DNA from: Bin80 sp965116685
Lineage (GTDB): Bacteria > Bacteroidota > Rhodothermia > Rhodothermales > Bin80
Length of the DNA stretch: 64,000 nt
Reading direction: 5' to 3'
NCBI GenBank assembly: GCA_965116685.1
Contig: OZ220707.1
Span: 3,534,001-3,598,000, forward strand
The position numbers and the translations under genes are program-made. Below the pieces are notes generated by a model. That model was not told the DNA's origin, made no database searches, and saw only the letters and a program-made list of their open reading frames with translations. Below, piece by piece: positions 1-9,996 of the stretch. Within the stretch, counting starts at the first letter, position 1. The number at the start of each line of letters is the position of its first letter.

Positions 1-380
1 AAGGGTAACTCTGCCGGTGGTAATTCATGCGCCCGACCTCCACATAAACGAAGCTTGATCGCAATTTGATCATCATTGCGAATTAGGGTAACATCTTCAA
101 TCAGAAAACCCAGAAGACGTTTTCGATCCTCATTCTCCGTCTCGTTTGCATTCCAGATATGGCGAAAGTCATTGGCCAGAGCAAGAATACGCGCATCCAA
201 TTCGGGATCAGACATGCTCATGTGCGCCTGAGCATATGACTCACGTTCTTGAACCGCCTTATCATGCGCCCTTAGACTGGATTCCCATTCGGCCTCGAGT
301 GTTGCAGATACAAGCCGGTTTGATGGATCCACTTCCATATACCGCCGACGGGCCAGATCGGTCGTATGCGATAATTTAAC
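1..380 (-). pseudogene. Serine recombinase, C-terminal exon-like part (cut by group II intron, open at window edge)
   Basis: Read on the minus strand, this piece is open from the intron boundary to the window edge and encodes a charged helical tail with a run like ARRRYMEVDPSNRLVSATLE, usual after the zinc ribbon of large serine recombinases. Joining base 380 to base 6604 restores one uninterrupted frame: the codons flanking the junction read Arg-Ile-Val-Lys-Leu. It is therefore the missing C-terminus of the recombinase at 6604-7866. The stop codon lies outside the window. Seen directly: frame continuity and family-like sequence. Inferred: the gene is inactive, because an antisense intron cannot splice from the recombinase mRNA. 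Confidence 0.85.
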
Positions 381-630
381 GTGCGCCGTGTGTTTAACGA
401 CAATTAAATTTTACTTCAACGACAATTAAAAGTTTCCTAAAAGTTTCCTTTCAGTTCTATTGGAGGCGGGCGCGCAACGAAGCGGAGCAGCGAGCTGCGG
501 AGCGAAGTTGCGCGCGATAAATCCCACGAGTTTCGTCTGCGCCCGGACTGACAAATTGTCAGTTCTAGGTGGACACGAACCAGGTGCGATGGAGGTGAAT
601 TTATGTTCGAGAGATTCATCAATTGTACAT

Positions 631-1422
631 TCAGGAGGTCTCGGTTTCTGGAGAATTCGCCTTCTGCCGCTGTTGCGCCGCTTCAAGTCGATAGCTCGGC
701 AGGTTGAGTTCGAGGATCACACTGTGATGCACAAACCGGTCCACGGCCGCCGTTGTGACCGTGGGGTCCTGGAAGATCTTCTCCCACTGGGAGAAGGCCA
801 AGTGACTGGTAATCAACAGGCTTCCGCGTTCGTAGCGCTCCGCCAGTACGTGAAAAAACAGGTCCATCTCCTGGCGACTGTGCTGCATATAGCCCAACCC
901 GTCCACGATGAGGGCTTCGTAGCGCAGGAGCTGTTTCATGAACTCTGACAGGCGCTGCTCACGCTTGGACTGGACCAATTCCTCCACCAGCGTACTGCAT
1001 CCATAAAAGCGTACGCGCCGACCTTGAAGCACGAGCGCATGCCCCAGCGCACAGACCAGATGCGTCTTTCCACTGCCCGGCGGACCCACGGCCAACACGT
1101 TTTCGCTTCGATCCAGGAACCCGCCTTCCAGCAGCATACTAAACTGATGATTGATCTTCAGAGGCAATCGGGTTCGGTCAAACAGGTCCAGGGTCTTTTC
1201 CAGAGGTAAGCCGGAGTTACGAAGCCCGCGTTGAATGCGATTGTGGGTCCGCACTTGCTGTTCCCGTTCCACGAGTGACAATAAAAAGCGCTCAAAGCTC
1301 AACGATTCCTGCCGCGCGAGCTGGGCCGCATCCTGAAAAGAATTCCGAATGCCCGGCATCCGGAGTTCTTTCAGTCCAGTCCACAAGGCATGCTCCAGTT
1401 CTTGGGTCGTTTGCGTCTTCAT
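631..1422 (-). CDS. istB: IS21 helper ATPase IstB
   Basis: The 263-aa product is an AAA+ ATPase that assists the IstA transposase in target selection and strand transfer. The Walker A motif is GPPGSGKTHL (about residue 113) and the Walker B-like motif is ALIVDGLGYM. The arginine-rich C-terminus and N-terminal helical IS21-binding region are present. Length matches IstB proteins (about 250 aa). Its ATG overlaps the istA stop in an ATGA arrangement, implying translational coupling. A second, diverged istB occurs at 11158-14237. No defects are seen. Confidence 0.95.
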   Translation of the reverse strand: MKTQTTQELEHALWTGLKELRMPGIRNSFQDAAQLARQESLSFERFLLSLVEREQQVRTHNRIQRGLRNSGLPLEKTLDLFDRTRLPLKINHQFSMLLEGGFLDRSENVLAVGPPGSGKTHLVCALGHALVLQGRRVRFYGCSTLVEELVQSKREQRLSEFMKQLLRYEALIVDGLGYMQHSRQEMDLFFHVLAERYERGSLLITSHLAFSQWEKIFQDPTVTTAAVDRFVHHSVILELNLPSYRLEAAQQRQKANSPETETS

Positions 1423-2903
1423 TGCACACCTCCCACCGCCGCAGGTTGATCCAGCAACTGGTCATATACGGCCACCTTCACAATGGATGAGGCAGGAGTT
1501 GGGGCATCTAACCACGCCTGCACCTGCGCCGTGGTCAGGGGCTTCTTGTCATTCAGCAGCCGGTCCAGGGCATGGGTCACCCCGGATTCGCTCTCGGTTG
1601 CAGCCAGAACCAAAATGGCCAGATAGGCCCGGTCGGCCCGGATCGAAGCCGTATGCGTGCGTCGGAGTGCGTCATACGCCCTGCGAAATGTTGAATTGGG
1701 GAATAACTCGGCACGATAGCGATAATCTGCAAAGGCCCCGGGCTTACGGACCAGGCTATGCACAATATGACGATAGTCAATCTGAGTCTCGCCTTCTCCG
1801 TGCAGACGCGGCATCCACACCATCTGTTTTTGGGCGTACCACACCTCAATCCATTCACCATACACGCGGACTTCAACCTGAACCCCAATCAGTCGACTTG
1901 GGACCGAATACCGGTTCTTCTGTACACGAATCGTGCTGCCGTTGGAGACCCGTACCGTCGCGCGCCGATGGAACCTCAAAGGTCGAAAAGGCAATGCACG
2001 CAAGTGCGCCTGTTCTTCTTTGAAACGTGCCTGCCGGGACGCATTCAACTGCTGAAACAGTGTATCCAAAAATGCGCTATAGTCCTTCCGACTGGCAAAA
2101 TTGCGACTCCCACGCAGAATCAACTGATTCTCCAGCGCGCGCTTGAATCGATGATGCCGCTGTTCAATCTTGCCATTCTCATGCGGACTCCGCGGCTGCG
2201 TATGCCGGATCTCTATACCGTAATGACGCGCCAGCGCTTCATAGTGCTGCGTGAAACTGCCCCGTTCGGCGCCTCGGTGGTTGCGGACCGCACAACTCAT
2301 GGAGTCCGTCTGGTGTAGCCGCGGGACTCCACCCAGTTGCGAGAACGCCTTCTGCAGTCCTGCACTGAGCGCTTCAAAACTCTCGGACCGGCAGATCATG
2401 CCGGATTCCCAATTGGAATACGCCAGCACAAAGTGATACAGCAAATGGGGAAAGGGTTCGCCCTGGATCGTCACGCCCAGATGGTTCATCCACGTGAAAT
2501 CGGACTGGGCCCGATCCCCAGGTGCATACACCTGCTCGAAATAGACTTCTTTCGGGGGGCCTTCCTGCGCCCTCCATACCTTCACACGACGTTGCAGGGT
2601 GCGCAACTGTCCCGGCTTGAACTGACCGGGGTACGTGCGTTGCAAATGGGTAAACAGAGCGTTCACCTCAAGCCCCGGGTTCGCCTGCAAGTATCCCACG
2701 ACTTCGTCCCAAACCTGGGCAAATGCATCCGTACGCGTTCGATGCGTACGACGATAATCTCGCTCGCTCGGAAGCTTCTGCGAACGAAGATATTTGCGCG
2801 CCGTCGGCGCGCTCATGCCCGCCTTTGCAGCGGATGTTTTGACTGACATGTTGTCTTCTTGTACCAATTTTCTTAAAAGTTTTGCTTGCTGATCTGTAAT
2901 CAT
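1419..2903 (-). CDS. istA: IS21 transposase IstA
   Basis: The 494-aa protein is a DDE transposase. An N-terminal helix-turn-helix is seen (SVKTSAAKAGMSAPTARKYL, residues 20-39). The catalytic acidic residues fall in QSDFTW, the HQTDS block and NGKIEQ. The length is standard for IstA. It is the promoter-proximal gene of the element, transcribed inward from the right terminus near 3022 and coupled to istB. It appears intact and differs from the truncated istA at 9997-11142, so the window holds two distinct IS21 lineages. Confidence 0.95.
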   Translation of the reverse strand: MITDQQAKLLRKLVQEDNMSVKTSAAKAGMSAPTARKYLRSQKLPSERDYRRTHRTRTDAFAQVWDEVVGYLQANPGLEVNALFTHLQRTYPGQFKPGQLRTLQRRVKVWRAQEGPPKEVYFEQVYAPGDRAQSDFTWMNHLGVTIQGEPFPHLLYHFVLAYSNWESGMICRSESFEALSAGLQKAFSQLGGVPRLHQTDSMSCAVRNHRGAERGSFTQHYEALARHYGIEIRHTQPRSPHENGKIEQRHHRFKRALENQLILRGSRNFASRKDYSAFLDTLFQQLNASRQARFKEEQAHLRALPFRPLRFHRRATVRVSNGSTIRVQKNRYSVPSRLIGVQVEVRVYGEWIEVWYAQKQMVWMPRLHGEGETQIDYRHIVHSLVRKPGAFADYRYRAELFPNSTFRRAYDALRRTHTASIRADRAYLAILVLAATESESGVTHALDRLLNDKKPLTTAQVQAWLDAPTPASSIVKVAVYDQLLDQPAAVGGVQ

Positions 2904-4503
2904 CGCCAGAGACTGAATGGAAAATAATTCGCACGTTCACGCACGAAAACTCCATTCGTCCCAACGAAACTGAAAGGAAACTTTTAATTGTCGCCGGTGA
3001 AACTTTTAATTGTCGTTGGACAGCCGTGGAAAGGCGCTTTCCTGTGTTGGGTGCGAATCCCACCCAACACCTGTCGCTCCGGTTGGTAGCGGCCTTAGCG
3101 TATGATGGAGGTAACGACATGATATGAAGCACTAAGGTTTAACGGGCTACGAGAGTAGCTTAGCGACCATGCGGGCCGGAACGCGCAGTGAACGCCGAGC
3201 AGGCCTCGAAACGGGTAATGTGAGCGTCGACCTTCCGTTAATATGGGGAAGACGGGAACGTTTTGGGAAGTGAGCGACCCGAGCACCAAGACGGCTCACC
3301 GGGGTATTGGCGCTGGCACGCATGGAAGATCAGGAAAGCAGCAACACGGGAAGCCCTTTCGGTGCCGATGCACACGGCAACCGGACCTCCGTAAGGAGCA
3401 GGCCGGGCCGTCAGGGTGACGGATGGGTCCGTAGTACCAGAGAAGCGGGGTAATGCCTGTGGAGGGAAGGGTCCCTGAGTTGACCCCAGTATGGATACGG
3501 ACGAAAGGACATGATTACTGACGAAGGTCTAACAGGATTTGACAAAGTTCAGAGACTCCAGACCGTACTACATGCGAAAGCGAAGGAATCCCCAGACCAT
3601 CGATTCCACGCTCTTGCAGACAAGGTATGGCGTAAGGATTTTCTTCGGGCAGCGTGGGCAATGGTGCGCCGTAATGGTGGCAGTGCCGGCGTAGACGGAG
3701 AGTCGATCGCCGACATTGAAGCAAGGGGAGTGGAAGGCTGGCTGGAGGAACTGTCGCAGGATTTACGGGAGGGTACCTACACGCCGAAGGCGGTACGTCA
3801 GGTGCTGATCCCAAAGAAACAGCCGGGAAAGTTTCGACCGTTGGGAATCTCCTGTCTCCGGGACCGGGTCGCACAGACATCAGCGATGTTGGTATTATCG
3901 CCGATTTTCGAGGCGGACCTCCAACCGGAGCAATATGGGTACCGAGCGGGTCGGAGCGCAAAGGATGCGGTAAAACGCATCCACCGCCTATTGAACCAAG
4001 GCCACCAGGAAGTGGTGGACGCGGATCTGTCCAATTACTTTGGCGAGATTCCCCACGCGGAGTTGATGAAGAGTTTAGCCCGTCGCATCAGCGATGGACG
4101 GATGCTCGGACTCATCAAGTCATGGATGGAAATGCCGGTAGTAGAGGAGGATAAAACAGGTGGAAAACGTTGTACAAATCGCGCCCGGCGGGAACGGAAA
4201 GGGACTCCCCAGGGGAGCCCAATCTCCCCGCTGTTGAGCAACATTTACATGCGGCGTTTTATTCTTGGCTGGAAACTGTTGGGTCACGCCCGGCAGTTTG
4301 GGGCGGAGATCGTATGCTACGCAGACGACTTCTGTGTATTGGGACGAACATCAGCAGCAGAGATGCTGACGGTGATTACCCAATTGATGGATCGTCTGAA
4401 GCTCCCCATCAACGCCCAAAAGACCCGATGCTTACGATGCCCCGAGGAAGCATTTGAGTTTCTTGGATACCGCATTGGAACGAACTATCGCCCGGGAACG
4501 GGA

Positions 4504-6097
4504 TCCCATAAGCGTTAACTTGTTTTGAAATTGATTATATTAGGGTGTTTCTACATGGTAATTTTCGTGATTTTAGGATACTGAATTCTATCTAATTCGT
4601 AGACTTAACCGAGATGATCATGTTTGTTCTGGAATGCTATTTCTCCTGAACCTCTTGCAAAACTCTCTCGTTTGGAGGCAATTATTGCTCTGGGAGTGTC
4701 TATGGACATATTTTTCGGGTTGTAGAAGAGTTTTGCACGAACCTCGCCTGTGTATGATTTTGTGAGAGACATCTGTGACGAATCATTCAACCATTGTAAT
4801 CAAATGAAGGGAACCGTGATCCGCGCCCCTGCGGAAGAGGATTGGGAAGTCTTGGTCTCATTTTTACCGAAAAACTGGCAAGAGTTGGCCGAGGAATCTG
4901 GTGCCTTACGTGGCTTACGTAAGGATAAGTCGCCGGAAAGTCTACTTCGCACTTTATTGCTGCATTTGGGCTGTGGTCACTCATTACGGGAGACGGTCGT
5001 ACGAGCCCGTCAGGCACAAATTGCGGATCTATCTGCAGTCGCATTGTTCAAGCGTCTGAAGAAGTCTCGTGCATGGCTGCGTTTGATGTGTATCGCGTTG
5101 TTTCAGGAGCATGGGGTTGGGATATCGGCGGGAATGGGACGTCAAATGCGTGCGTTTGACGCGACTCACATTCGCGAGTCAGGACGTACGGGATCTTTGT
5201 GGAGACTGCACTACAGCATGACAACCTGATCTGGGCTGTGATTTTTTCAATTTGACTGCGACGAAAGGAAAAGGGACCGGCGAATCCTTTAAACAATTTC
5301 CGATTCAGGCAAACGACTATATTTTGGCGGACCGGGGCTATTCAACCCTTGCGGGAATCCAGCATGTAACGGAATCTGGTGGCTATGTGACGGTGCGGGT
5401 CAATACCGGCACTTTGCAATTTGAGACGAAGCCGGGCCAGCCGTTTGATTTATTGGCATCCGTGGAGTCCATCCATCAAACGGGAAAGACGGGAGTCTGG
5501 ACGGTATACATCAAAACCTTGCTCCCGATCCAAGGTCGTGTCTGTGCGTTGCGAAAAACGGACGAAGCCATCCAAGAAGCAGAGGATCGGATCTTAAAGA
5601 CGGCAAAGCGCAAGGGACGTCAACCCCGAGACGAAACTTTGCGGTATGCGCGCTATGTCATTCTGTTCACAACTTTTCCGGTTGATGAATTTTCAGCGGA
5701 GGATATTTTAGATTGGTATCGGCTGCGATGGCAGGTGGAACTGGTCTTCAAACGATTCAAATCATTGGCCCAACTGGGGCATCTGCCGAAATTGGATGAA
5801 GAAAGTTCACAGGCATGGCTCTATGGGAAGCTAATGGTCGCACTGCTGACCGAAAAAATCGTCCGGTATGCGCGGACATTTTCCCCCTGGGGATATCCAA
5901 TGCAGACGAAGTGCATGGAGAGATTTCAAGTTTGCGCTGAATCAAGTTTTTCGGGCAATTGAACCCCACTATGCTCTGAAGGAAATGATTCAGCATTGGA
6001 CAATCATTTCCAGATCGTTAGCAGAACCTCCAAGGCGCAGGACCTATCAAATTGAACAATATTTTCCCAGTTCTGAAACAAGTTAACGCTTATGGGA
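4504..6097 (+). mobile_element. IS4-family element, copy 1 (decayed, ends intact)
   Basis: Terminal inverted repeats TCCCATAAGCGTTAACTTG begin at 4504 and are mirrored at 6079-6097. The target duplication CGGGA is present at 4499-4503 and 6098-6102. The element is 1,594 bp long. A nearly identical but 3'-truncated copy begins at 24652. Both copies lie inside group II intron sequence. The transposase reading frame is broken (see separate entry). Confidence 0.9.
4750..6086 (+). pseudogene. IS4-family transposase, copy 1, frameshifted
   Basis: The product resembles DDE transposases of the IS4 family: an N-terminal DNA-binding part, a first catalytic Asp in MRAFDATHIRES, a second in ILADRGYS and a DWYRLRWQVELVFKRFK block carrying the catalytic Glu. 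Relative to copy 2, a 2-base deletion near 5222 brings a premature stop at 5227-5229. The frame resumes at about 5252, and a second frameshift near 5900 separates the C-terminus, which continues in another frame to 6086. The likely translation start is the ATG at 4750 or that at 4804. Two independent lesions make programmed frameshifting unlikely. Confidence 0.85.
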
Positions 6098-6458
6098 CGG
6101 GAACCCCCTATATTGGGACTCGCCCGAGCAAGTCAAGTGTTCAAAGCATTTGCCGCCGTATCAGCGAACAAACGGATTATCGATTCGGGTTAATGGACGC
6201 GGAAGAGATGGTAAGACGCCTGAACTGGATTCTATCAGGATGGGCGAACTACTTTACTCTGGGGCAGGTAAGTCCTGCCTACCATGCGATTGACCGACAC
6301 GCAACGCGGAGGCTACGACAGTGGTTCTGTCGGAAGCACAAGATGAAATCCGGGAAATATGTGCACTTCTCGGACGATAGACTACGAGGAATCTATGGTC
6401 TACACCATCTTGCACCAACGACAAAGAACTTTCCGTGGGCGAAGGCATGAGTTCAACT

Positions 6459-6603
6459 GAAAGCCGGATGCGGGAAAACCGCACGTCCGGTTTGACGAGC
6501 AGGGGGCCGGAAACGACTGATGGGAGCCTGACTGAGGGCCAGAGCGAAAGCGATGGAATTGCCACAGGACCCTAAGAGCACCGCGCCGGCCCCTTGACTC
6601 TAC
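6459..6603 (+). ncRNA. Group II intron domains V and VI
   Basis: The 34-nt hairpin at about 6460-6493 (GCCGGATGCGG ... CCGCACGTCCGGTTT with a GAAA-type loop) matches the catalytic domain V pattern. It is followed by a stem opening with GGGGCCGG (about 6502) and closing with CCGGCCCC (about 6586-6593), which I take as domain VI, with a bulged A at 6597 and the 3' splice site after 6603. This is the RNA active site of the ribozyme. The intervening loop is long for domain VI. Confidence 0.8.
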
Positions 6604-7866
6604 AATTCGATTTTGTCTCTGACGGTCCGACTCCTCAAAGTTAATGCGCAACTGCTCTCGAATCATCAAGGATAGAGTTAGGTTTTCTCGATTGACCGCC
6701 GCTACAATAAATTCGCTGACTGCCGCATCCACAACATGCCCCCGAATTCTTTGACATGTAGGTTTCCCCTTCCCAGAACTGTTCTCACTGCACCCATAGT
6801 ACCAGGCCTGTCCCTTGGTTTTTGTAGAACTGTACGACACCTGCATTCGGTAACCACAGATCCCACACAAGGCCCGAGATTGAAGGAGCGCATTTCCTCG
6901 GCGCGGAGAAGGAACCCGTTCGGCCCCCTTGAGAAAACTGGTTGCATTCTTGCGCATCATCTCCCGATTTTGCAGATATTCCTCCCAGTCAATATCCCCC
7001 TCATGGGCCTCTTGAACGCATACCATCCACTGGTCTATCGGCAGCTCAACCACCCGGCAAGTCCCGTCTGGTTGGGGGTCATTCTTCCTACGACCGTACA
7101 CATAGCACCCCGCATAACGAGGATTGCGAAGAACCTGTATGATTCGACTTTGGGAGGCCGTGTTCCAGTGTAGCGGTGCTCCAATATTGCGTGCAGGCAG
7201 CAGCAGCCCCTGATTGATGAACCATTTCTTGACCTGTTGGGCAGATTTAAGCCGACGGAATGTTCGGAACACCAAGTCAATTGCATCCCGAACAGAACGG
7301 TCTGGATGCTTGACCACCTGATTGGTCTCGGTGTAGACCAACCCGACCGGCAACGCAAGTTTCAACTCTCCTCTCTGGGCTTTACTCCGTTGTCCCCCGA
7401 CCATGCGCGCCCGAATTCCTCGTAGTTCAAATTCCGAAAGCTGCCCCTTGATTCCCAACAGTAACCAGTCATTCATATCTGTAGCATCGTAGACTCCATA
7501 TTCGTCCAGAATCAGGGTGTTCGAGATGGATGCAATTTGAAGCAATTGTTGCCATTCCGCATTGTTGCGACATAGACGGGAGACTTCAAGACACAGTAAA
7601 ATCCCCACCTCTCCGGCTCCTACGCGTGCGCGCAAGTCCTGGAATCCTATGCGATTCGCGCTGGTGGCCCCAGACTTGCCCTGATCCTCGTCGATCACAT
7701 CAATCTGACTCAATGCCCATCTCAGCGCAATCGCACGCTCACGCAGATCATACTGCCGACGCTGGCTCTCCTTGTTTTGTTGAACCTGATGCAAAGAAGA
7801 TTGACGGATATACAGACACGCCCGACGGTTGAGATGACTCTGGGTAATCTTGGTAGGATCAGACAT
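6604..7866 (-). pseudogene. Large serine recombinase/resolvase, N-terminal 421 codons (interrupted)
   Basis: The N-terminal resolvase domain has the catalytic serine in RRACLYIRQSS and the arginine-rich motif CLEVSRLCRNNAEW. A Recombinase domain (ALPVGLVYTE to NPRYAGCYVYGRR) and a zinc ribbon with cysteines in ALCGICGYRM and YYGCSEN...CQRI follow. After Arg-Ile-Val the frame enters the group II intron; the rest lies at 1-380. I chose the ATG at 7866 (MSDPTKITQS); an in-frame ATG at 7905 is also possible. Large serine recombinases integrate or excise elements, so this gene probably once belonged to an integrative element. Confidence 0.88.
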
Positions 7867-8091
7867 GAATGCAACGTTGTAGTTCAATGAACCCATAATA
7901 TTCATCTCAATTTAGCAGTTTCATATTGATAAGCATCTGGGGAGCCTTATCCTGCTATATTTGTTCCATTCATTGGGCGATTAGCCCTGTTTTTCGTGGA
8001 ATTTGATCGAATAAACCCCTGTTTTCGTTCTGAATCAAGTCTGCTGACCTGTTTAAGAATTATCTACTCATTTCACCCTCAAGGTGATCCC

Positions 8092-9676
8092 ATGTCCCCG
8101 TCTTCTGAGCCTCTTTTTGTGCTTCCCTTCAACCAGTCAATTCGGATCAAATCGTCTAGTCGCAACCATACGACCTCGGACGCAGGCGCATTCTTGTTGC
8201 GGTCGGTGATTGACCGCACCGGAATCCTGGACTTTTTGACCGATCGACTGCACGATCCTCGGGATCCACATCGTATCCACTATCCTTTGTTTGAATACAC
8301 AGTGGCTGCTTCAGTTAATGCAGGGCTGGAGTTCGTTATGGACGGATGCACTCAGTCGGGATGCGGCCTTTGGTGTGTCCACCAGTACGAGCCGGGGGGA
8401 TGGGGTAGTCGGATCGGATCGTGCGTTGGCATCGCAGCCGACCATGTCCCGCTTGGTGGGTCTGCTGGGCATGGTACAGAATCTGGTTCACTTGAAGGCA
8501 GGGCTTCTGAAGGTGGGGATGGAGCATATGCTGGTCCAAAACGGTGGACGGCGGCGCGATGAAGTGGTCATTGATGTGGATGCGATGCCCGTGGATGCAC
8601 ACGGCAACCAGCTTGGCAGCAAGTATCATGGGCATTATAAGCGGACCATCTTCCTTCCCCTGATTGCTTCGTGCGGGGAGACCGGGGATGTGCTCGGGGC
8701 GCAATTGCGTCCGGGAACTCAGCGCGAGGTCACCGATTGCGAGGACTTCATCGTTCCCATCGCCCATGCGGTGCGCCAGCATGTCGCCGACCAGGTCATT
8801 GTCCGTATGGACGCCGGCTTCAATAGTGGTGCGTTGTGTGCACGACTGGAGACCGAAAATATTGGCTATCTCATGCGTCTACGCAAGAACAAGACACTGG
8901 AGCAGATGGCCGCAAAGTACGTGAAGGATCGCCCGTTGGAGGATATGACCTGCATTGAGTTGACGTATAATGCGAAGTCGTGGGAATGTACTCGTCGGGT
9001 GGTATTGGTGATCAAGTCGCGCCCGGGAGAGCTATATGACAGGGTCTATTTTTTGGTGACCAATCTTGATGCGGAGATGTATCCAGGTCAGAAGTTGGTT
9101 CCCATGTACAGTCAACGCGGAAAGGCGGAGATGCATCAGGGCGAGATGAAAATCGCCTGCAGCGCATCATTGTCGTCCTCTCCACGTCCCAAGTCGCATT
9201 ACCGTCAGAGACCGATTGAGCGTACATACGAAGTGGATCCCGATGCGGAGGTCGGCGCGGAGAATGATGTGCGCCTCCAGGTGTACATGCTGGCCTACCA
9301 GCTTCTTCACATCAGTCGATGCAACTTGCATAGTCCGCCTCCACCGTTGGATGAGACGCCATCGTCTGAACAGACTCCACCGGCGCCAACGCAATGCGCC
9401 CAGGGGCTGCGTCAAACGAATCTACCTGGAGCTGTGCTGGACGAATCAACGGGGGGTGCCTTGGAGACGGATGTGCAGGACTCCCCGGACCCCGATCGGG
9501 AAGAGGCGCACATGCACATTCGCCGCTTCCGACTGTGTGTGCTGAAGGTCGGTGCAACCATGGCACGTCATGGCCGCTATGTAACCTTTTATATCGCCCA
9601 GTCAGCCGTACAGGCCTGGAAGCGTTTCCTGGAACACTTTCAGCAGTTGCAATGGTACACAATACCGGAATATTGA
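8092..9676 (+). pseudogene. IS1380-family transposase, one frameshift
   Basis: The first 70 codons from the ATG at 8092 (AAGGTG ribosome site upstream) read into the IS1380-like N-terminus VIDRTGILDFLTDRLHDPRD. The frame must shift near 8290-8310 to continue with LLQLMQGW and the rest of the protein (to 9676). The DDE catalytic core is visible: DVDAMPVDAHG, VRMDAGFNSG and the Glu-bearing QRGKAEMHQGEMK. The C-terminal region ends in WKRFLEHFQQ, usual for this family. A single shift separates two otherwise open frames. I treat it as decay, although IS1380 elements are not known to need frameshifting. A short homologous piece occurs at 26663-26733. Confidence 0.85.
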
Positions 9677-9989
9677 AGCTGAGCCTTTCCGCTACACCCG
9701 GAATTCGTGCCTGCTTCGGGCCGGACTCCGAAGCGAAAATCCTCCCCGGAGGTGATTCTTGGAATGAGTGTAGAGCGAAACATACCTCGCTGTAGGACTG
9801 GACTGCACATGAGGAATGGGTTGACCGGAAATCTACCTCAATCAACCCGGAAAATATGCGAGAATGACCTCGGGAGTCGCCCCAATCGTGAAGGTCAACT
9901 CGCAGATTCTATCTTATACAAAAAATCCTGACTCCTCACAACCAAAGACGCACTTTGGAGCCATGGGAAAATCCATGATGAATAATATG
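9677..9989. other. Non-coding junction between IS1380 relic and truncated IS21
   Basis: There is no convincing gene here. It probably contains the right end of the IS1380-type element, then foreign sequence up to where istA homology begins near 9990. A ~65-bp stretch (9921-9988) resembles 37428-37495. No clear inverted terminal repeat could be assigned by eye. Confidence 0.5.
9921..9988 (+). repeat. Dispersed repeat copy A (see 37428-37495)
   Basis: Both copies share the order CCTGACT-CTC, then GCACTTTG and then ATGATGAATAA, with scattered mismatches and small indels over about 65 bp. Translated in one frame, both give NPDS-QP followed by HF and MMN, so the similarity may derive from a common coding or element-terminal sequence. 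The copy here abuts the truncated istA; the other abuts a methyltransferase fragment. Confidence 0.5.
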
Positions 9990-9996
9990 GGAGAAG

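Larger units (their letters stand above)
391..3022 (-). mobile_element. IS21-family insertion sequence, apparently complete
   Basis: The element is bounded by TGT...ACA ends, and each end carries two or more copies of the motif CGACAATTAAA followed by AAGTTTCC, the multiple terminal repeats typical of IS21. It is flanked by a perfect 6-bp target duplication GCCGTG (385-390 and 3023-3028). Both istA and istB are open and full length, and they overlap by four bases as is usual. It sits ten bases inside the 5' end of the group II intron, so it would have removed the intron's 5' domain from a continuous transcript. The intact genes and duplication suggest a recent, possibly still active insertion. 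Confidence 0.92.
3511..6450 (+). pseudogene. ltrA: Group II intron maturase/reverse transcriptase, split by IS4 element
   Basis: The 5' part (3511-4503) encodes reverse transcriptase blocks including KPGKFRPLGI, GTPQGSPISPLLSNIY and the catalytic YADD in CYADDFCVLG. The 3' part (6103-6450) encodes the thumb/maturase region with GLMDAEEMVRRLNWILSGWANYF. Deleting the IS4 element (4504-6097) and one 5-bp duplication rejoins the codons as PGTGTPYIGT in one frame, giving 446 aa. An AAAGGA ribosome-binding site precedes the ATG. No endonuclease domain follows the maturase domain, as in endonuclease-lacking intron classes. The protein is needed for intron splicing and retrohoming, so this copy is dead. 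Confidence 0.9.
381..6603 (+). mobile_element. Group II intron, interrupted by IS21 and IS4 elements
   Basis: The intron starts with the canonical GTGCG at 381-385 and ends in ...TGACTCTAC at 6603, with a likely branch-point A at 6597, seven bases from the end. Only ten bases of its 5' end precede an IS21 insertion; the sequence resumes at 3029. Removing both IS elements with one copy of each target duplication leaves about 1,986 bp, a normal size, with one maturase-reverse transcriptase ORF of 446 codons. The intron lies on the strand opposite the recombinase gene it interrupts, so its insertion destroys that gene. No HNH endonuclease domain is visible at the end of the ORF. Ends are inferred from motif and from frame closure of the host gene. 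Confidence 0.88.

Noticed and set aside
3041..3075. A tRNA-like T-arm in GGGTGCGAATCCCACCC
   Set aside because: No acceptor, D or anticodon arms surround it, and it lies in domain I of the group II intron just after its IS21 insertion.
4750..5962. Programmed frameshift in the IS4 transposase of copy 1
   Set aside because: Copy 2 is in a single frame at the same place, and copy 1 has a second shift near 5900, so these are mutations.
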